From the NCBI GenBank assembly GCA_951799405.1, contig OX637353.1:8246001-8310000 (forward strand): a stretch of 64,000 nt of DNA. Direction: 5' to 3'. The notes under the pieces were generated by a model, which saw only the letters and a program-made list of their open reading frames with translations, made no database searches and was not told the origin of the DNA. The translations under genes and the position numbers were made by a program. Positions within the stretch are counted from its first letter, which is position 1. Each line of letters begins with the position of its first letter. The stretch is from Agapetus fuscipes. Its lineage: Eukaryota; Arthropoda; Insecta; Trichoptera; Glossosomatidae. Below, in pieces: positions 1 through 11,350 of the stretch.

Positions 1-85
1 GTGATTGGAGCACTGCGGGGAGTGCAGTCAAGAGAGAACTGGAGAAGAGTGGTTGCTTCCACACGGGTTAGGAATCTTAAATGAT
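1..85 (+). repeat. LINE 3' fragment (reverse-transcriptase C-terminal remnant)
   Basis: The plus strand reads as a short peptide containing QSRENWRRVVAST before a stop. Nearly the same nucleotide block recurs at about 14602-14680, next to a GKRGRRRSPT-type sequence typical of LINE reverse-transcriptase C-termini. Only the extreme 3' end of the coding region is present here, so it is a dead fragment. The clade (RTE-like) is inferred. Confidence 0.5.
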
Positions 86-910
86 GTTAATCCACTTTAA
101 ATTTGACTATTGATGCATTAAAAAGTTTCCCTCGGAGATGATGATAAATACATTTTAATTTTTCCAAGAAACACATTATTACATCAATTGAATAGGCAAC
201 ACTGATGTGACCTTATGTGACCTAGACACACAAATGTTAATTAGAACATTAAGTAGAGTTAAGTAGATTAACTATCTGATGCCTTATGCAGGCACCGTGT
301 TTATTATCATCTGACTCATATACATATGTGTACTCCTATCTAGCAAAGAACTACTTTATGTACATTTTCCTATTGTAGTTTTGTTCCTTTGTAAGTTAAT
401 CCACGTATGAAAAATAACCGACCAAGTGGCAAGTGATGATTAACCCAAGGGTCAATATTAAAAGCAATTGGCGTTGGATTGAAAGTAGGTGACACTTGAA
501 TTTAAATTAACAATATTCTTCTTTTGAAATCTATCATAAACTGAATAAATTAGTTCACTCTAGTTCAGTGATTATGCCTCATAGAGATATTTGTTTGATT
601 CCGCTATATAAACCCATCAATTTAACGACGATTTTGTAGCCCTGCATTTATGGAGGAGTATAATGTAACTGAGAAAGAGGAATAGATCTATTGAAAGTAG
701 CCTAGTAGGCAAGTGAGGAAGGGGGTACATGCCAATCTACATGGGTTCTCTATTGATGGGTTCTCTTCTTGCTTATATTCTGATGCTAGGTGTGCTAGCC
801 AAATTAATCCCTTGACCTCATCGTACAGATCGTTATGGCTAAACACTTCACTTCCAATTGATTTGAATAATTTGAGTTGTAGTGTACTGGTAACTGAGAA
901 CAAAGCCAAC
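86..910. other. AT-rich DNA, probable tetraspanin intron, no gene seen
   Basis: I see no convincing coding sequence. The tetraspanin reading ends at a candidate donor near position 910, so this stretch is probably intron leading to missing downstream exons left of the window. Confidence 0.4.
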
Positions 911-3900
911 CTTTCCGTAGACGTCGATGCAGCACGAGTTGGGGATCCTGTCCCTCCAGTCCATGTAGTCGGTGATGCCGCAGCACATGAGGGTCTCCTG
1001 CGTGGTGTCCCAGGCGCGGGAGTACTCCTCGCGCACGCCGTAGTAGCGCAGGGAGTTCTGCATCTCCAGCTCCATGGAGGTGCGCACTGTCTCCCTGAAC
1101 ACGTAGCCCACGATGCCGCCCACCAGCATCGTCACAAACAGGATGAACACCACTATGTTGTACTGAAACATTAGACCATCCCACAATCAGAATGCTTAAT
1201 AGGACTGTAAAAAGATGGTTCACTTTGCCAATGTCACCCCTGTTTCAGGGAAGGTCGGAGTTGCAGGGCTTATGTTCATTTGAGATTTGGTTTTTGTATT
1301 GCAGGTTCACATGCGGCATGTGTTAGCGCGAACTTATACGTGTCTGCTTGTGGGAATGCATTTAAATGAATCTCAAATCTTTGCAACTTAGATTTAGATT
1401 AGATTAGATAAGATTCAGGAAGCAACTAAAAAAATCATTGTTTCTACTCCATTAAATATCATATTCATTTGTTGATTATTGAGAAATTCACTTGTTGCTC
1501 ATCATTGCTGACAACCATTAAACTAGTGAGCATGCATGCTCACTTTTTCAAAAAAAAAAAAAAAATTAAATGAACAGTGTGCAATTTGAATAATAGCATA
1601 GATGCGGCCTAATCAGCAGTTTCGATAAATATATATTTTTTAGAGCTTAGAAGATGGTAAGGAATATAGTTAAAATACAATAAAAAGATATTTTTCGAGC
1701 ACGAGCAGCCCGACCACGCCTGGGTCCCCAAGTACAATCTAATCTAATCTAAGTTGCAAAGAAATGTAACATTGGGGATTCACATTATATGCATTCTCCC
1801 AAGCAGACATGTACAAGTTCGCACTTGCCACATGTGAACCTACAACATAAAATCCAAATCTCAAATGGACATACACCCTGCAACTCTTGCAGACCTTCCC
1901 TGAAACAGGGGTAACATTGTCAAAGTGAACCATTTTCTACAGCATGGGTAGTCAGCCGCATACCAACCTATATCAAGGAACATGCACAACAAATTAGAAT
2001 TTAGAAATAAACAAAGAATAATATGGATAAAATTCCAATTTAAAATATTTGAAAATTTTGAGACACCCTAGCCCTAGCCGCCAACATTACAAATCAACCG
2101 CCATTTCAAATAAAGAACATTCATACAAAGAGCTCACAAAGACTTTGAAAATAAACTAAGAACATCATATTCATTCGAGGCCTTTTGGCCATGGAGGCTG
2201 ACCACCCATACTGTAAAAAATGGTTCACTTTGCCAATGTCACCCCTGTTTCAGGGAAGGACGGCAAGAGTTGCAGGGCTTATGTTAATTTGAAACTGGGT
2301 TTTAATGTAGGTCCACATGCGGCATGTGTTAGCGCGAAATTATACATGTCTGCTTGTGGGAATGCATTTGATATAAATCTTAAATGATATATATCCTTGC
2401 AGCTTAGATTAGATTAGATTAGATTAGAGGCTCCAAAGAATAATATTAAAGTAGCAAATTATTTGGACATCAACAGATGGCATAAAAAAATGTTCAATTC
2501 ACTTAAAACCCCATAGATAGTACCTACCTACCTACTGCAGGATAGTACGGAGGTACGTTTTGGTTTTAATTATGTAAAAAATGTGTGGTCTCATATTTCT
2601 TATCACACCAGGGCCCCCGGAGGACTTAATCCAGACCTGGCCCTAGATCACCAAACTTTACTTTGGATTATCATTTCATGTGAAGAGTGGTGACCCTTAA
2701 ATTTTCCAAAGAATTTAAAAAAAACACCAGGCGTTTATTTACATTTTTGTAAGTTAATATTTTGTGGATTTGCGAGAGTTATTATGTCATAAAACACTGT
2801 TATCATGGCATCGCCAAAACCAACGCTCACCTTGAGATCAAATTAATGTCACGAAACAACACATGCGTGATTATGGCATATTAAGGTGAATCGATACACC
2901 TTACATATTTAGACAGAGAAATAAAAATCTCATTTTTCTTCCGAGAAATTATAGGTACTAGGTACTACCTACATGATTTTCGCTTTTGCCATGTACAGGA
3001 AAAGCAAAACGAAAAATATTTTAAACGGAAAATAAAGTAAGAAACGCAATGATTGAACCACTACTAGATTCATAACATAAGTAATAATAATAACTGTTGT
3101 TGTTTTGCAGTTCCCACAAGAGCAGGTTTTCGACTTCAGTAAAGGCTGCATATTATGAAAAACTATTAAAAACAGTGAAGAAGAAAGTAAAATGAAAATA
3201 ATTTATTTTGGTTTCAAACCCAGGCTTTCCGCTTAGAAAACAAAAGCTGTACTGATTGAGTTATTGACGAGAACCAATAAGACAACAAAATAACCATATT
3301 ATGGATTCGGAACGCTTTTTGCACAAAAATTCGAAATTTGAATTTTTCTCGGCAGGCAAACGTCACATCTGTATGGTAACTAGCAGTGGCGAAGGGTGCT
3401 ATACAAGCCGGTTCCCATCGGTTTCCCGTTTAAAATGAGGCAAAAATGATAATAAAGTAGACTGCATGGTTTCAATGGGGAAAAAATACGTATCGTTTCT
3501 TTGGTTTTAAATGTATTTTTTTACTTTGTACCTATATTTTTTAACTACTTTGTTACATCATTTCAAAAGGGAAGCCGATGGGAACCGCCTTGTATGGCAC
3601 CCTTCGCCACTGGTAATTAGGGTCATTAGTAACCCAAATCAAAATATATGTTAGCCCTTGCCCTAGCATACGGACGTGTGACGTCACAACTTTTTTGAGT
3701 CATTATAACAATCATTTCATTTTTTTTTTTATATTTTCATTCTGAGTCTGTCTTTATATAATACCTAATCTTTTCAATGATTGTAAATACTTAAATAAAT
3801 AGGTATCAAAAAATAAGATCTGAATTTCCAGACGGTTCGTTCCTCGCGAATTTCTAAAAATATTTCACGAAACATAATACTTTCTAGTTTTCTCGAAAAA

Positions 3901-5445
3901 TCGATAACTCTACGACCTACCTAGGTAGCTGAAGAAAATTATGGCTCTCACATATAACTATGCTACAGCGCATATATCCCATTATATAATATATACTTTA
4001 TATAATATATACTTTTAATTTGAACCTATAATTTGTTGAATATTTTCTAAGCTGCATAATGTAAAAGAATAGAGATAACTACAGAAATTGTAAATCTCAG
4101 TAAAATGCACACTGAAGAAGGATGTCAATTTACGGGGTTTCAATTTTACGAAATGCAAAATCAAACATTTTTCGATCGAGTATCGACAAACAGTCATGCT
4201 GCCAAAAATCCAGAAAATCAGTTAAATGGATCAGCTCACGAATCGTGCCTACTAGCAAATACTGAAGATAAATTTAAACGCAATGAACAGCAACACGAAT
4301 ATGGAGATTCACAAAAAAAATCTTGCCGATTCAAATTCCTTTTTATAAAACTTCTTGAATTTTATTTTTATTTGTTTTCTTAACAAAGTCATTATGTTCA
4401 AAAAATGAAATTTGATTTAGGCGCCAAAACGCTCGCGGGGGCTGCAATTCCGTTGACGGATCGCATATCCGTTTCGAAACCGGTCAAAATTTCCGAAAGT
4501 TCTTTTTCGAATGTAAAATCAGAATTTTATTTTTACTTATCGTAATCTATCAAATATAGGTACACTTTTTACCAAATCCCTATTTCCTATTTCAAATACC
4601 CTATTATCAAAGTTTATTTTCATGAAGGTGAAAATATGCAACGTACTTTTTTATTTTGTTTATCTCTCTTTGCAGATGCATGATATGAATACTTAGAATT
4701 CGGCAGTCACTTATACACAAAATTAAATCACATTGCACAGGAACACCATTTTCTCGGCCTTTCCTTTCTTCTTTTTCCGTGCTTTACATTTTTTATTTTT
4801 CCCGTCTTCTTTTAACCCTTTTATAAGCCTAGACCGAAAGCACCTATCTAAGGGGCTAAATGTCTACAGTTGGGATTAAAGAATAGTAATAGTTTTTGGC
4901 TCACCGTCAGCAGCAGGCATTTGACTTCCTTCGCGGCTCCCATGCATCCGAAGAATGAAATCAACGTGATGAGAGCTCCAGTTGCTATCAGCGTGTAGAT
5001 GGAGCCCATGAAGAGATTAGTGCCCAGCAGTTCATTGATGTAAGTCCTATCTATCAGCATCCACAGACCAACAGCGAGCACCAGCATACCGCCGACCTGA
5101 AAACATATCAAATTGTTCCAACACCAGAAGTTTCCAAAGTGGTCCCATCTCGACATGCTGGAGGTCTGTGAAAACAGAAATGAAATTTTAGGGGTCAATT
5201 AGATGTAGCTGTTTAATAAATATGTACATCGTTCAGGAGGTCACATTCCTTCATAATAATAGGCAACTGACCAGAGAAGAACACTTGAACAACATAACAA
5301 CATCAATTGAAAAACGAAGCTATTTTCTGTGATTTAACATATTTACTTATGGGAAGATATAACTTACACATGTCAAAAAGTTGGCGATGAAGAGGCCATA
5401 CTTCATGCAGCGGCCGCAGCCGTCCATTTCTTGCCCGAAACCCAT
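911..5445 (-). CDS. Tetraspanin (CD151/Tsp-like), 5' three coding exons, partial
   Basis: Tetraspanins are four-pass membrane scaffold proteins that organise receptors and integrins in microdomains. Three minus-strand coding exons join in phase 0: 5445-5368 (26 codons, from ATG at 5445), 5096-4905 (64 codons) and 1162-911 (84 codons). Donors are GTAAGT and GTGAGC, and acceptors end in TTCAG. Residues 1-26 carry the cytoplasmic MGFGQEMDGCGRCMKYG start. TM1 follows (VGGMLVLAVGLW), then the small loop, TM2 with ISFFGCMGAAKE, TM3 (IVVFILFVTMLVGGIVGYVF), and the large loop with the diagnostic CCG (MCCGITDYMDW) and SCC. The rest of the large loop and TM4 are absent and must lie left of position 1. 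The last donor (AAG followed by GTTGGC) is weak, so that boundary is the least certain. A TTTCAG just 5' of the ATG suggests an upstream non-coding exon. The start MGFGQEMDGCG suggests a Tsp74F-like insect member, from memory only. Confidence 0.88.
1213..1402 (+). repeat. 5'-truncated 3' tail of LINE family B
   Basis: It begins near ggttcactttgccaatgtca and ends in an (ATTAG)-type run after a CAACTTAG motif. It matches the 3' untranslated tail of the LINE at 31393-33175. It lies in the tetraspanin intron. Confidence 0.75.
1731..1975 (-). repeat. 5'-truncated 3' tail of LINE family B, inverted
   Basis: This is the reverse orientation of the repeat at 1213-1402. The plus strand starts with AATCTAATCTAATCTAAG and ends near CATACCAACCTA. 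With the copies at 1213 and 2188 it makes a +,-,+ cluster inside one intron. Confidence 0.75.
2188..2431 (+). repeat. 5'-truncated 3' tail of LINE family B
   Basis: This is the third local copy. It runs from AGGCTGACCACCCATACTG to a (GATTA)n end at about 2430. Confidence 0.75.
2432..3383. other. Tetraspanin intron, no recognised element
   Basis: This is AT-rich sequence with TACCTACCTACTG simple-sequence motifs near 2521-2540. I see no coding sequence and no terminal repeats. Confidence 0.4.
3384..3612. mobile_element. hAT-type MITE, 229 bp
   Basis: The termini are inverted repeats of about 44 bp, starting CAGTGGCGAAGGGTGCTATA on the left; the reverse complement of the right end starts CAGTGGCGAAGGGTGCCATA. 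It is flanked by 8-bp direct repeats, GTAACTAG (3376-3383) and GTAATTAG (3613-3620), differing at one base. The CAGTGGCG start and 8-bp duplication fit a non-autonomous hAT element. It has no coding capacity. Confidence 0.85.
3621..4904. other. Tetraspanin intron, no recognised element
   Basis: AT-rich intron. A CRE-like palindrome (TGTGACGTCACA) sits at about 3677-3688, and a short GC-richer block at 4420-4490 has no assigned role. No coding sequence or terminal repeats are evident. Confidence 0.35.
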
Positions 5446-5539
5446 TTTCACTGAAAAAAAAACAAAACAGAAACCTTTTTAATTTTATAAATTTGACTTA
5501 GCTCAATGACATATTTACAGCATAACAAAAAATAACAAT

Positions 5540-5810
5540 CGAAGCTGCAAAGATATATTACATTTAAGATTTATATTAAATGCAATCCCACAAGCAGACA
5601 CGTATTAGTTCACGCTTACACATGCCGAATGTGGACTTACAACATAAAAACATGCCGAATGTGGACTTACAACATAAAAACCCAATCTCACATGAACGTA
5701 AGCCCTGCAACTCTTGCCGACCTTCCCAGAAACAGGGGTAACATTAGCAAAGTGAACCATTTTTATACAGTATGGGTAGTCAGCCTCATACCAACCTATA
5801 AGCCAAGGAG
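5540..5810 (-). repeat. LINE family B 3' tail with an internal 30-bp tandem duplication
   Basis: This is a minus-strand copy of the tail family, lying just upstream of tetraspanin coding exon 1. A 30-bp unit (acatgccgaatgtggactta and the following 10 bases) is repeated head to tail at about 5621-5680, which the other copies lack. Confidence 0.7.
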
Positions 5811-5934
5811 TCCAAACAATTAATTACATCCAACTATATAAAACAAACAGACAAAACCAAAATCTACAAAAAATCAATTAAAATTTAAAACTTAGCCTTC
5901 GCCGTCAACATTACAGACCAACATAAATAAATAA

Positions 5935-6045
5935 ATGTTTATTTGACGAAACTTTAACTGGAGAACTTCACTATCCTCGACGTTTCGTCAGCTGCGATAG
6001 GTAAGATAGAATAGAATAGAGAATAGTGAAGTTCTCCAATCAACG
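5935..6045. repeat. Penelope-like terminal fragment, palindromic
   Basis: The strand contains CGACGTTTCGTCAGCTGCGA, close to the hammerhead-like block of the element at 6819-7908. It is flanked by facing copies of GGAGAACTTCACTAT and ATAGTGAAGTTCTCC. The arrangement looks like two short terminal pieces head to head. Confidence 0.5.
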
Positions 6046-6529
6046 GTACATTTGTTTTTCTTTCTACCTAACATTTTTATACTTAGATACATTATAAAAT
6101 ATTATAGGCTGGAATGAAATCTATGCCACATTCTTGCATGTCATGAAGAGGAAAATCGAGGGTCTCCCAATGATCTGAACTGTGGAAGATCTTTTTAGGC
6201 TTTCACGGCCGGATTCAGATGCTTGATTTTGTGTTTCCTGGCTTTGACCGTGGTCTATAGATTTTGCTTCTTTGCTTCTATACTTCTTGTCTCCATCTTT
6301 CGTCATATAAATTCTTGGTACCTTGGTTTTTTGAAATTGATGTAGATATAGGTAATTTGATTTGATTTTTTGTTTTCGTCTAGCGTTGGTGTAATTTATT
6401 GTACTTTTGATTTTATATTCTGTTGAAAATGTTTTTATTTGCCATTTTAATATTTGTTTTGTGCGTAAGTTTAAGTTAATGTTAATTATTTTTCCTGTTT
6501 TTACAACGTGTAAAGCGCCCCTCATCTTA

Positions 6530-6725
6530 TCATTCAGGGTAAGATTGAGGGGAGAAGATCTCAGGGACGCCGAAGGACATCGTGGCTGAAGAACCTGCGA
6601 CAGTGGTTCGGCAGAAGCACCAAGTCCCTATTTCGAGCCGCAGCATCAAAAATCAAAATAGCTATGATGATTGCCGATCTTCGTTAGAAGTGGCACAAGA
6701 AGAAGAAGAAGAAAGCGCCCTTGAG
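6530..6725 (+). repeat. LINE 3' fragment with an AAG-rich end
   Basis: The plus frame reads GKIEGRRSQGRRRTSWLKNL and a little later LFRAAASKIKIAMMIADLR before a stop. This is the basic C-terminus typical of RTE-like or related LINE reverse transcriptases. It ends in a GAAGAAGAAG run. It is a dead fragment. Confidence 0.6.
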
Positions 6726-6879
6726 GTGACTGATCACAGTACGGCGCTAAAGAAATTGTCCAATTTATTATTATTATTACTAATAAAATTTTGTCCAAAA
6801 TAAACAACCTGCACCTTGACAATTATATTAATTTTCGGATATTTAACGAACCGTTCGGTGAGAACTTACATTATTCTCT

Positions 6880-6912
6880 ACGTTTCGTCAGCGACATAGC
6901 CGACGTCTTCAG
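6880..6912 (-). ncRNA. Hammerhead-ribozyme-like motif (left arm)
   Basis: On the minus strand it reads CTGAAGA, one C, a 6-bp stem GTCGGC/GCTGAC around TATGTC, then GAAACGT. This has the CUGANGA and GAAA core boxes of a hammerhead with stem II between them. Penelope-like terminal repeats are known to carry hammerhead motifs. Stems I and III were not verified. Confidence 0.55.
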
Positions 6913-7778
6913 GAGAACATCCTATCTGTACGGCGACTGAGGATGAACTGAATTTGAAAAATACTTTGTCACAAATCACTGACTACCTTCGAACGAAGGT
7001 AGTTATTATGTTTTGGTCTGTTACACATACCACTTTCATCTTGTGTGTATTGCACATCACTAGATGGTATTATGTTACCTGTACACACCGCACTAATAAT
7101 ATCGTTGTCTTTGACATTAAATTTGGGTACTGGTTTCAGTAGTGAGTTTAATGTGGGTTTCCAAATACTGGACAATTTGAAGATGTCGTCTCTGTTGAAG
7201 TTAGGATGTCTACAAATTTCAATGGCCTCTCTTACGAGTCTGGGAATCAAGAATTTTTCTTTCGATAGAACCTTCGTTTGATCGAATCTAATGAGGTGCA
7301 GGCTGCCTTTGGCGGAATGATTGCAGATTGCCGATTTATTGGGGTTGTTTGTTTTCATTGCCCCAATATGTTCCTTGAGGCGCACCTTATGTTTTTTTTG
7401 GTTTGACCAATGTAGAAGGCACCACATTCACAAGGTACCTTATAAACGCCCGGGGAGTCCAGGGGGGTGCTATCTTTCACACTACGAAGCATCTGTGAAA
7501 TCGAGCTGGGAGGACTAAACCAGTATTTGGAAACCCACATTAAACTCACTACTGAAACCAGTACCCAAATTTAATGTCAAAGACAACGATATTATTAGTG
7601 CGGTGTGTACAGGTAACATAATACCATCTAGTGATGTGCAATACACACAAGATGAAAGTGGTATGTGTAACAGACCAAAACATAATTACTACCTTCGTTC
7701 GAAGGTAGTCAGTGATTTGTGACAAAGTATTTTTCAAATTCAGTTCATCCTCAGTCGCCGTACAGATAGGATGTTCTC

Positions 7779-7811
7779 CTGAAGACGTCGGCTATGTCGC
7801 TGACGAAACGT
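7779..7811 (+). ncRNA. Hammerhead-ribozyme-like motif (right arm)
   Basis: This is the inverted twin of the motif at 6880-6912, identical in core boxes and stem. It lies in the right arm of the Penelope-like element, so transcripts of either strand could contain one copy. Confidence 0.55.
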
Positions 7812-8249
7812 AGAGAATAATGTAAGTTCTCACCGAACGGTTCGTTAAATATCCGAAAATTAATATAATTGTCAAAATGTCAAACGACCGTAATTCTAAC
7901 TTAAACCTAACCTGCACCTTGTTTAATTCATTAACTTAATCAATTAAAACCTATTAGACTCCTACGGCTAATACTCGTAGCTGCATTACCAGGTAGGTAG
8001 GTACGAAAGAACAATTTAAATGTTAATGGACTTTGCACAAATTTAAATTCAGAGTATTTTCTCGGAAGGAAAATATCAAACTTCTACGTGACTTCGGTCC
8101 TTGGCAACCAGTATCAAAATATTTACCATTGCGCTAGCAGCCCGGCTGGGCGTGGTCACATTTTTTTTTGTCTATGGTAGGTACTTGTATTTCGGGATAA
8201 ATAGGTGCCTAAATAAACATATTATATAGTAAACTATTCCTTGACTAAT

Positions 8250-8452
8250 AGGTTGGCATGAGACCACATAAGACTGACCCCCATGCTGTAAAAACTTGGT
8301 TCACTTTTGCCAATGCCACCTCGATTCAGGGAAAGGCGGTAGGAGTTGCAAAGTTTACGTTCATGTGAGTTTTGGTTTATTTTTTATGTACACATGCAGC
8401 ATGTGTAAATATGAGCCTTAAATGCCAGTATTTCTTTGCAACTTAGATTATA
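8250..8452 (+). repeat. LINE family B 3' tail, diverged
   Basis: It runs from AATAGGTTGGCATGAGACCA through GGTTCACTTTTGCCAATGCC to a CAACTTAGATTATAGAT end. It is more diverged than the copies at 1213 and 2188. Confidence 0.65.
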
Positions 8453-9039
8453 GATCATAGAACAGTATAATTGCATATTATTCAAGTATCGTCCAGTTTA
8501 CCTACATTTTCTCCCGTCAGACCTAGATTTTTTATTGCTTATTTATCTTGCTCTACAATAAGTAGGTAGGTACATTAAGTACTGGTTAATGCCACGATAA
8601 TATCCTAAAAGGAATTTAGAAGGTTATATTTCCAGAAGCACACAATACAATTTTAGGGGTTTATGTATTGACATTGTGAAGATTCTTTTTTAATTAATAA
8701 TCTCTTGACAATGATGTGATAACACGCCGAAAGCTCTCGAATTGATAAACCAACTCGAGAAGAAAAAACTTAGTTAAAAAAAAAAACAGCTACAGGGAAA
8801 ATTACACAGTTAAATTGACAGTTGAAAAGACCAGTAAATTTTCCAATTATTATGTGAAAAAACAAAAAAATAAAGGTGATACGTATACCTATCCAAAAAA
8901 ACAACTCGGAATACAATTCGGAATGTTAAAGTTCAGTTAAAAATATAATCAATGCATTACAATTGTTTTTATTTTTAAATTATTAATAAAATGGCATTGC
9001 ATTTCAAAAAAAAATTCACTAGATTATTTATTTTATATT
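8453..9039. other. Intergenic or intronic AT-rich DNA, no feature seen
   Basis: I see no coding potential or terminal repeats. Several A- or T-rich runs and one GTAGGTAGGTAC simple motif are present. Confidence 0.3.
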
Positions 9040-9180
9040 TATCAAAAACCGGTCACACAGCCCTACAGTGGCTTAGTTTTTCTTGCAAAATTGGCGCTAA
9101 CTATGGTGGACCAAGCAGATAAACGGCTCTTGAGGTATGAAAACAGCTGTCACCAAATAAATCAGAATTTATTTGAATTA
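9040..9180 (+). repeat. 3' part of SINE family C
   Basis: It contains AACCGGTCACACAGCCCTAC, GGCGCTAACTATGG and the family end CACCAAATAAATCAGAATTT. These match the 3' portions of the SINE copies at 13633 and 18661. The tRNA-like head is missing. Confidence 0.6.
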
Positions 9181-9597
9181 TTTACCTGTAAGTACCTACC
9201 TAAGTGGGTACCTATAAGTAGGTACCAGCAAGTACCTGCAAGTTCACAATAAGCAGGTATTACAACAAGGACATCCGATACAACACTCGCATGTGCATGT
9301 ATTATACCTGTTGAGGCCACAATAGTGAAGTACAATCTTTTTTATTGAGTAATATTTTCAAATTACAATATTTCTCACGTGCTCGTGAGTGTGGCAATTG
9401 TAGTCAAACTCTGAAACATGCATTGTTCCATGGAGAATGTTACATGTACCTGAGTGGTAACATGTTTACAAAGCATGCATGTACCTAACATGTGGCATGT
9501 AGCTAGAGAAACAGAATGCACCATGTTTTCTGTATATTCATCAATGACATATTCAGTGGCGTAGCTAGGAGTTTTCTTCAATAAAATGTAAGAATAA

Positions 9598-9751
9598 GGG
9601 GGCTTACGCACTAGCGGTTAACCGCCTAGGTGGTTAGCCGCGCGGCCTGCCGCTTTTCTACCGCTTTTCCAATTTAGTATGCAACCGCTGGTGATCGTAC
9701 GCACTAGAACCGCCATCCTAGTGTCCGCCAACCGCTAGTGCGTAAGGGGCC
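9598..9751. mobile_element. PIF/Harbinger-type MITE, about 154 bp
   Basis: The inverted ends are GGGGGCTTACGCACTAGCGG on the left and, as reverse complement of the right end, GGCCCCTTACGCACTAGCGG. Flanks read TAA on the left and TTA on the right, compatible with the 3-bp TWA preference of PIF/Harbinger elements. It has no coding capacity. Confidence 0.65.
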
Positions 9752-9900
9752 TTAAATAACCCCTATCGTTTCCGTCTCGGCCTACTTAACAATATAGGCG
9801 TCACCTGCAATCATCACATTCTCTCCATAGTGTATGTCTACAGCTTTGAGTCATTTACAACCTAGACCAGTTCATCCGTACAAGAAAGGGTATCCTAAGG

Positions 9901-10328
9901 CAGCGATTCCTAACCTTTTTGAGACGCGGACCCCTAGGAAATCAAGCATAATTTTCAAGGACCCCCTTAGTAAAAAAACAGCAATAAATTTTGGACCATT
10001 TATTTAAGAACTACAAATAAAAATTAAAAATACTAAAAAATATGTTAATGATTAACGCACACAGAGGTATGTGGTTGAAAAAAGCAATTAATGTTTCAGT
10101 GCTTCTTCTGATATTTCCGTATAATCTTTTTTTTTTACATTCACCCGAAAACTTGATAAAGAGAATTCTTTTAAAATAACATTACAATGCTGAATGAGAA
10201 ATGTTTGAACGAGACTTTTGGTGGCATTTATTTATTATTGTTAGATGGTCCAGAGATGTGACTGCGGACCCTCATGCATATATTCGCGGAGCCCCAGGGG
10301 TCCGCGGACCACAGGTTAGGAAACACTG
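9901..10328. mobile_element. hAT-type non-autonomous element, 428 bp
   Basis: It is flanked by perfect 8-bp duplications TCCTAAGG (9893-9900 and 10329-10336). The ends are inverted: CAGCGATTCCTAACC on the left, and GGTTAGGAAACACTG on the right. The inner ends also pair (CGCGGACCCCTAGG against CCCAGGGGTCCGCGG). This is the hallmark of a widespread animal hAT MITE type. No transposase is present. Confidence 0.88.
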
Positions 10329-10336
10329 TCCTAAGG

Positions 10337-11254
10337 GATTCTTTCTCATTTTTATCCGTCTGGTTCAAATAACAGATCGTATTTAACAAAATAGTACCCA
10401 AATGCATATTTTCTGCCTTTTAATGATGGTGATTTGCAATGTGTATTTTTCACATTATGTACATCGAAAATAACTATTATTGTTTCTGTTAGAAAAAATA
10501 ACAGCTGTTTTAAATTCTTGTTACGAAAAATGATAAGATGCTCCTGAAGGCAGACTAAATGGGAAAATCTCACAGAGTAATGCAATAAATGAGAACCTAG
10601 TCATTTTTTTATTGAACCTCTACAGATTTTACACACCAAACCTCACTGTATAAGAAACCGTAGTATGTGAAAAAAGTGGTCTTAAATTGGTGCCTTATAT
10701 TTTGCTTCAGCTTTTTGGCTCCAGACACATTATAAGGTTACTATCGTTTCCCAGTAAGATCACCGTTACACCAAACTGGTCTGTGGTTACACCACTGCAC
10801 ATGGCATCATACAATGAACACACACAATAACTAACTAATATTTTTAGGTGGGCGGACTGTAGCAACCAGTGGAATTCCCAACTGGCTTACTAGATCTGTA
10901 ACGCAAGTATAAAACTACGTGTAAACTCAAGCACAGCGTTTACCAAATATAAACTAAAACTCTAAAAAAACGCTGTTTTAGTTTCCATGTAGATATTATA
11001 TATATTTTTTGTAAAACGCTAACGTAAAGTTTTCTACTTGAGGTAGGTACTAGCGCTGAATAACTTACTGTCAAAAGAAAAAATATACGCCAGGCTGTGA
11101 CTATTGCCCTTGTACATGAAATATCGTAATTAAAGACATGAACAATGTAATTTCCAATTTTCCTTTCATATTCAACCACAAGGTAAGGCTGCGTGTTCTT
11201 ACTTACGCAACATAGGTAGGCAATAAAATCATTTACTTTGAAGAAGTAATTTTG
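10337..11254. other. Intergenic DNA, no feature seen
   Basis: AT-rich with scattered short open frames that look random. I recognise no gene or repeat. Confidence 0.3.
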
Positions 11255-11350
11255 GCAAGAGAGAGGAAGGCACGGTTGAGAAGGAATGGAGGCAACTCTG
11301 CGGAGGCTCTGGTCATCCTCAGTAGAATGAAGACGGAGTAATAGTTACAG
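11255..11350 (+). repeat. LINE 3' fragment (relative of 17180-17430)
   Basis: The block AATGGAGGCAACTCTGCGGA, followed by GGCTCTGGTCATCC and a TTACAG-type end, closely matches the 3' end of the LINE piece at 17340-17430. Confidence 0.55.

Larger units (their letters stand above)
6819..7908 (-). mobile_element. Penelope-like element, truncated, with a 340-bp inverted terminal duplication
   Basis: The element is bounded by perfect 13-bp direct repeats AACCTGCACCTTG (6806-6818 and 7909-7921). Arms 6819-7170 and 7517-7870 are near-perfect reverse complements around a 346-bp centre. The minus strand (about 7466-6969) encodes a GIY-YIG endonuclease remnant in two frames: GVYKVPCECGAFYIGQT, then VRLKEHIGAMKTNN and HSAKGSLHLIRFDQTKVL. 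GIY-YIG is the C-terminal domain of Penelope-like retroelements, and terminal repetition or inversion is usual for that class. The reverse-transcriptase part is absent and the endonuclease is frameshifted, so this is a dead copy. Confidence 0.85.

Noticed and set aside
713..1174. Plus-strand open frame of 153 codons rich in His and Val
   Set aside because: It is the antisense shadow of the tetraspanin exon at 911-1162 and has no protein-like features.
3677..3688. TGTGACGTCACA palindrome considered as a regulatory CRE site
   Set aside because: It is a single short match in an intron, with no promoter context.
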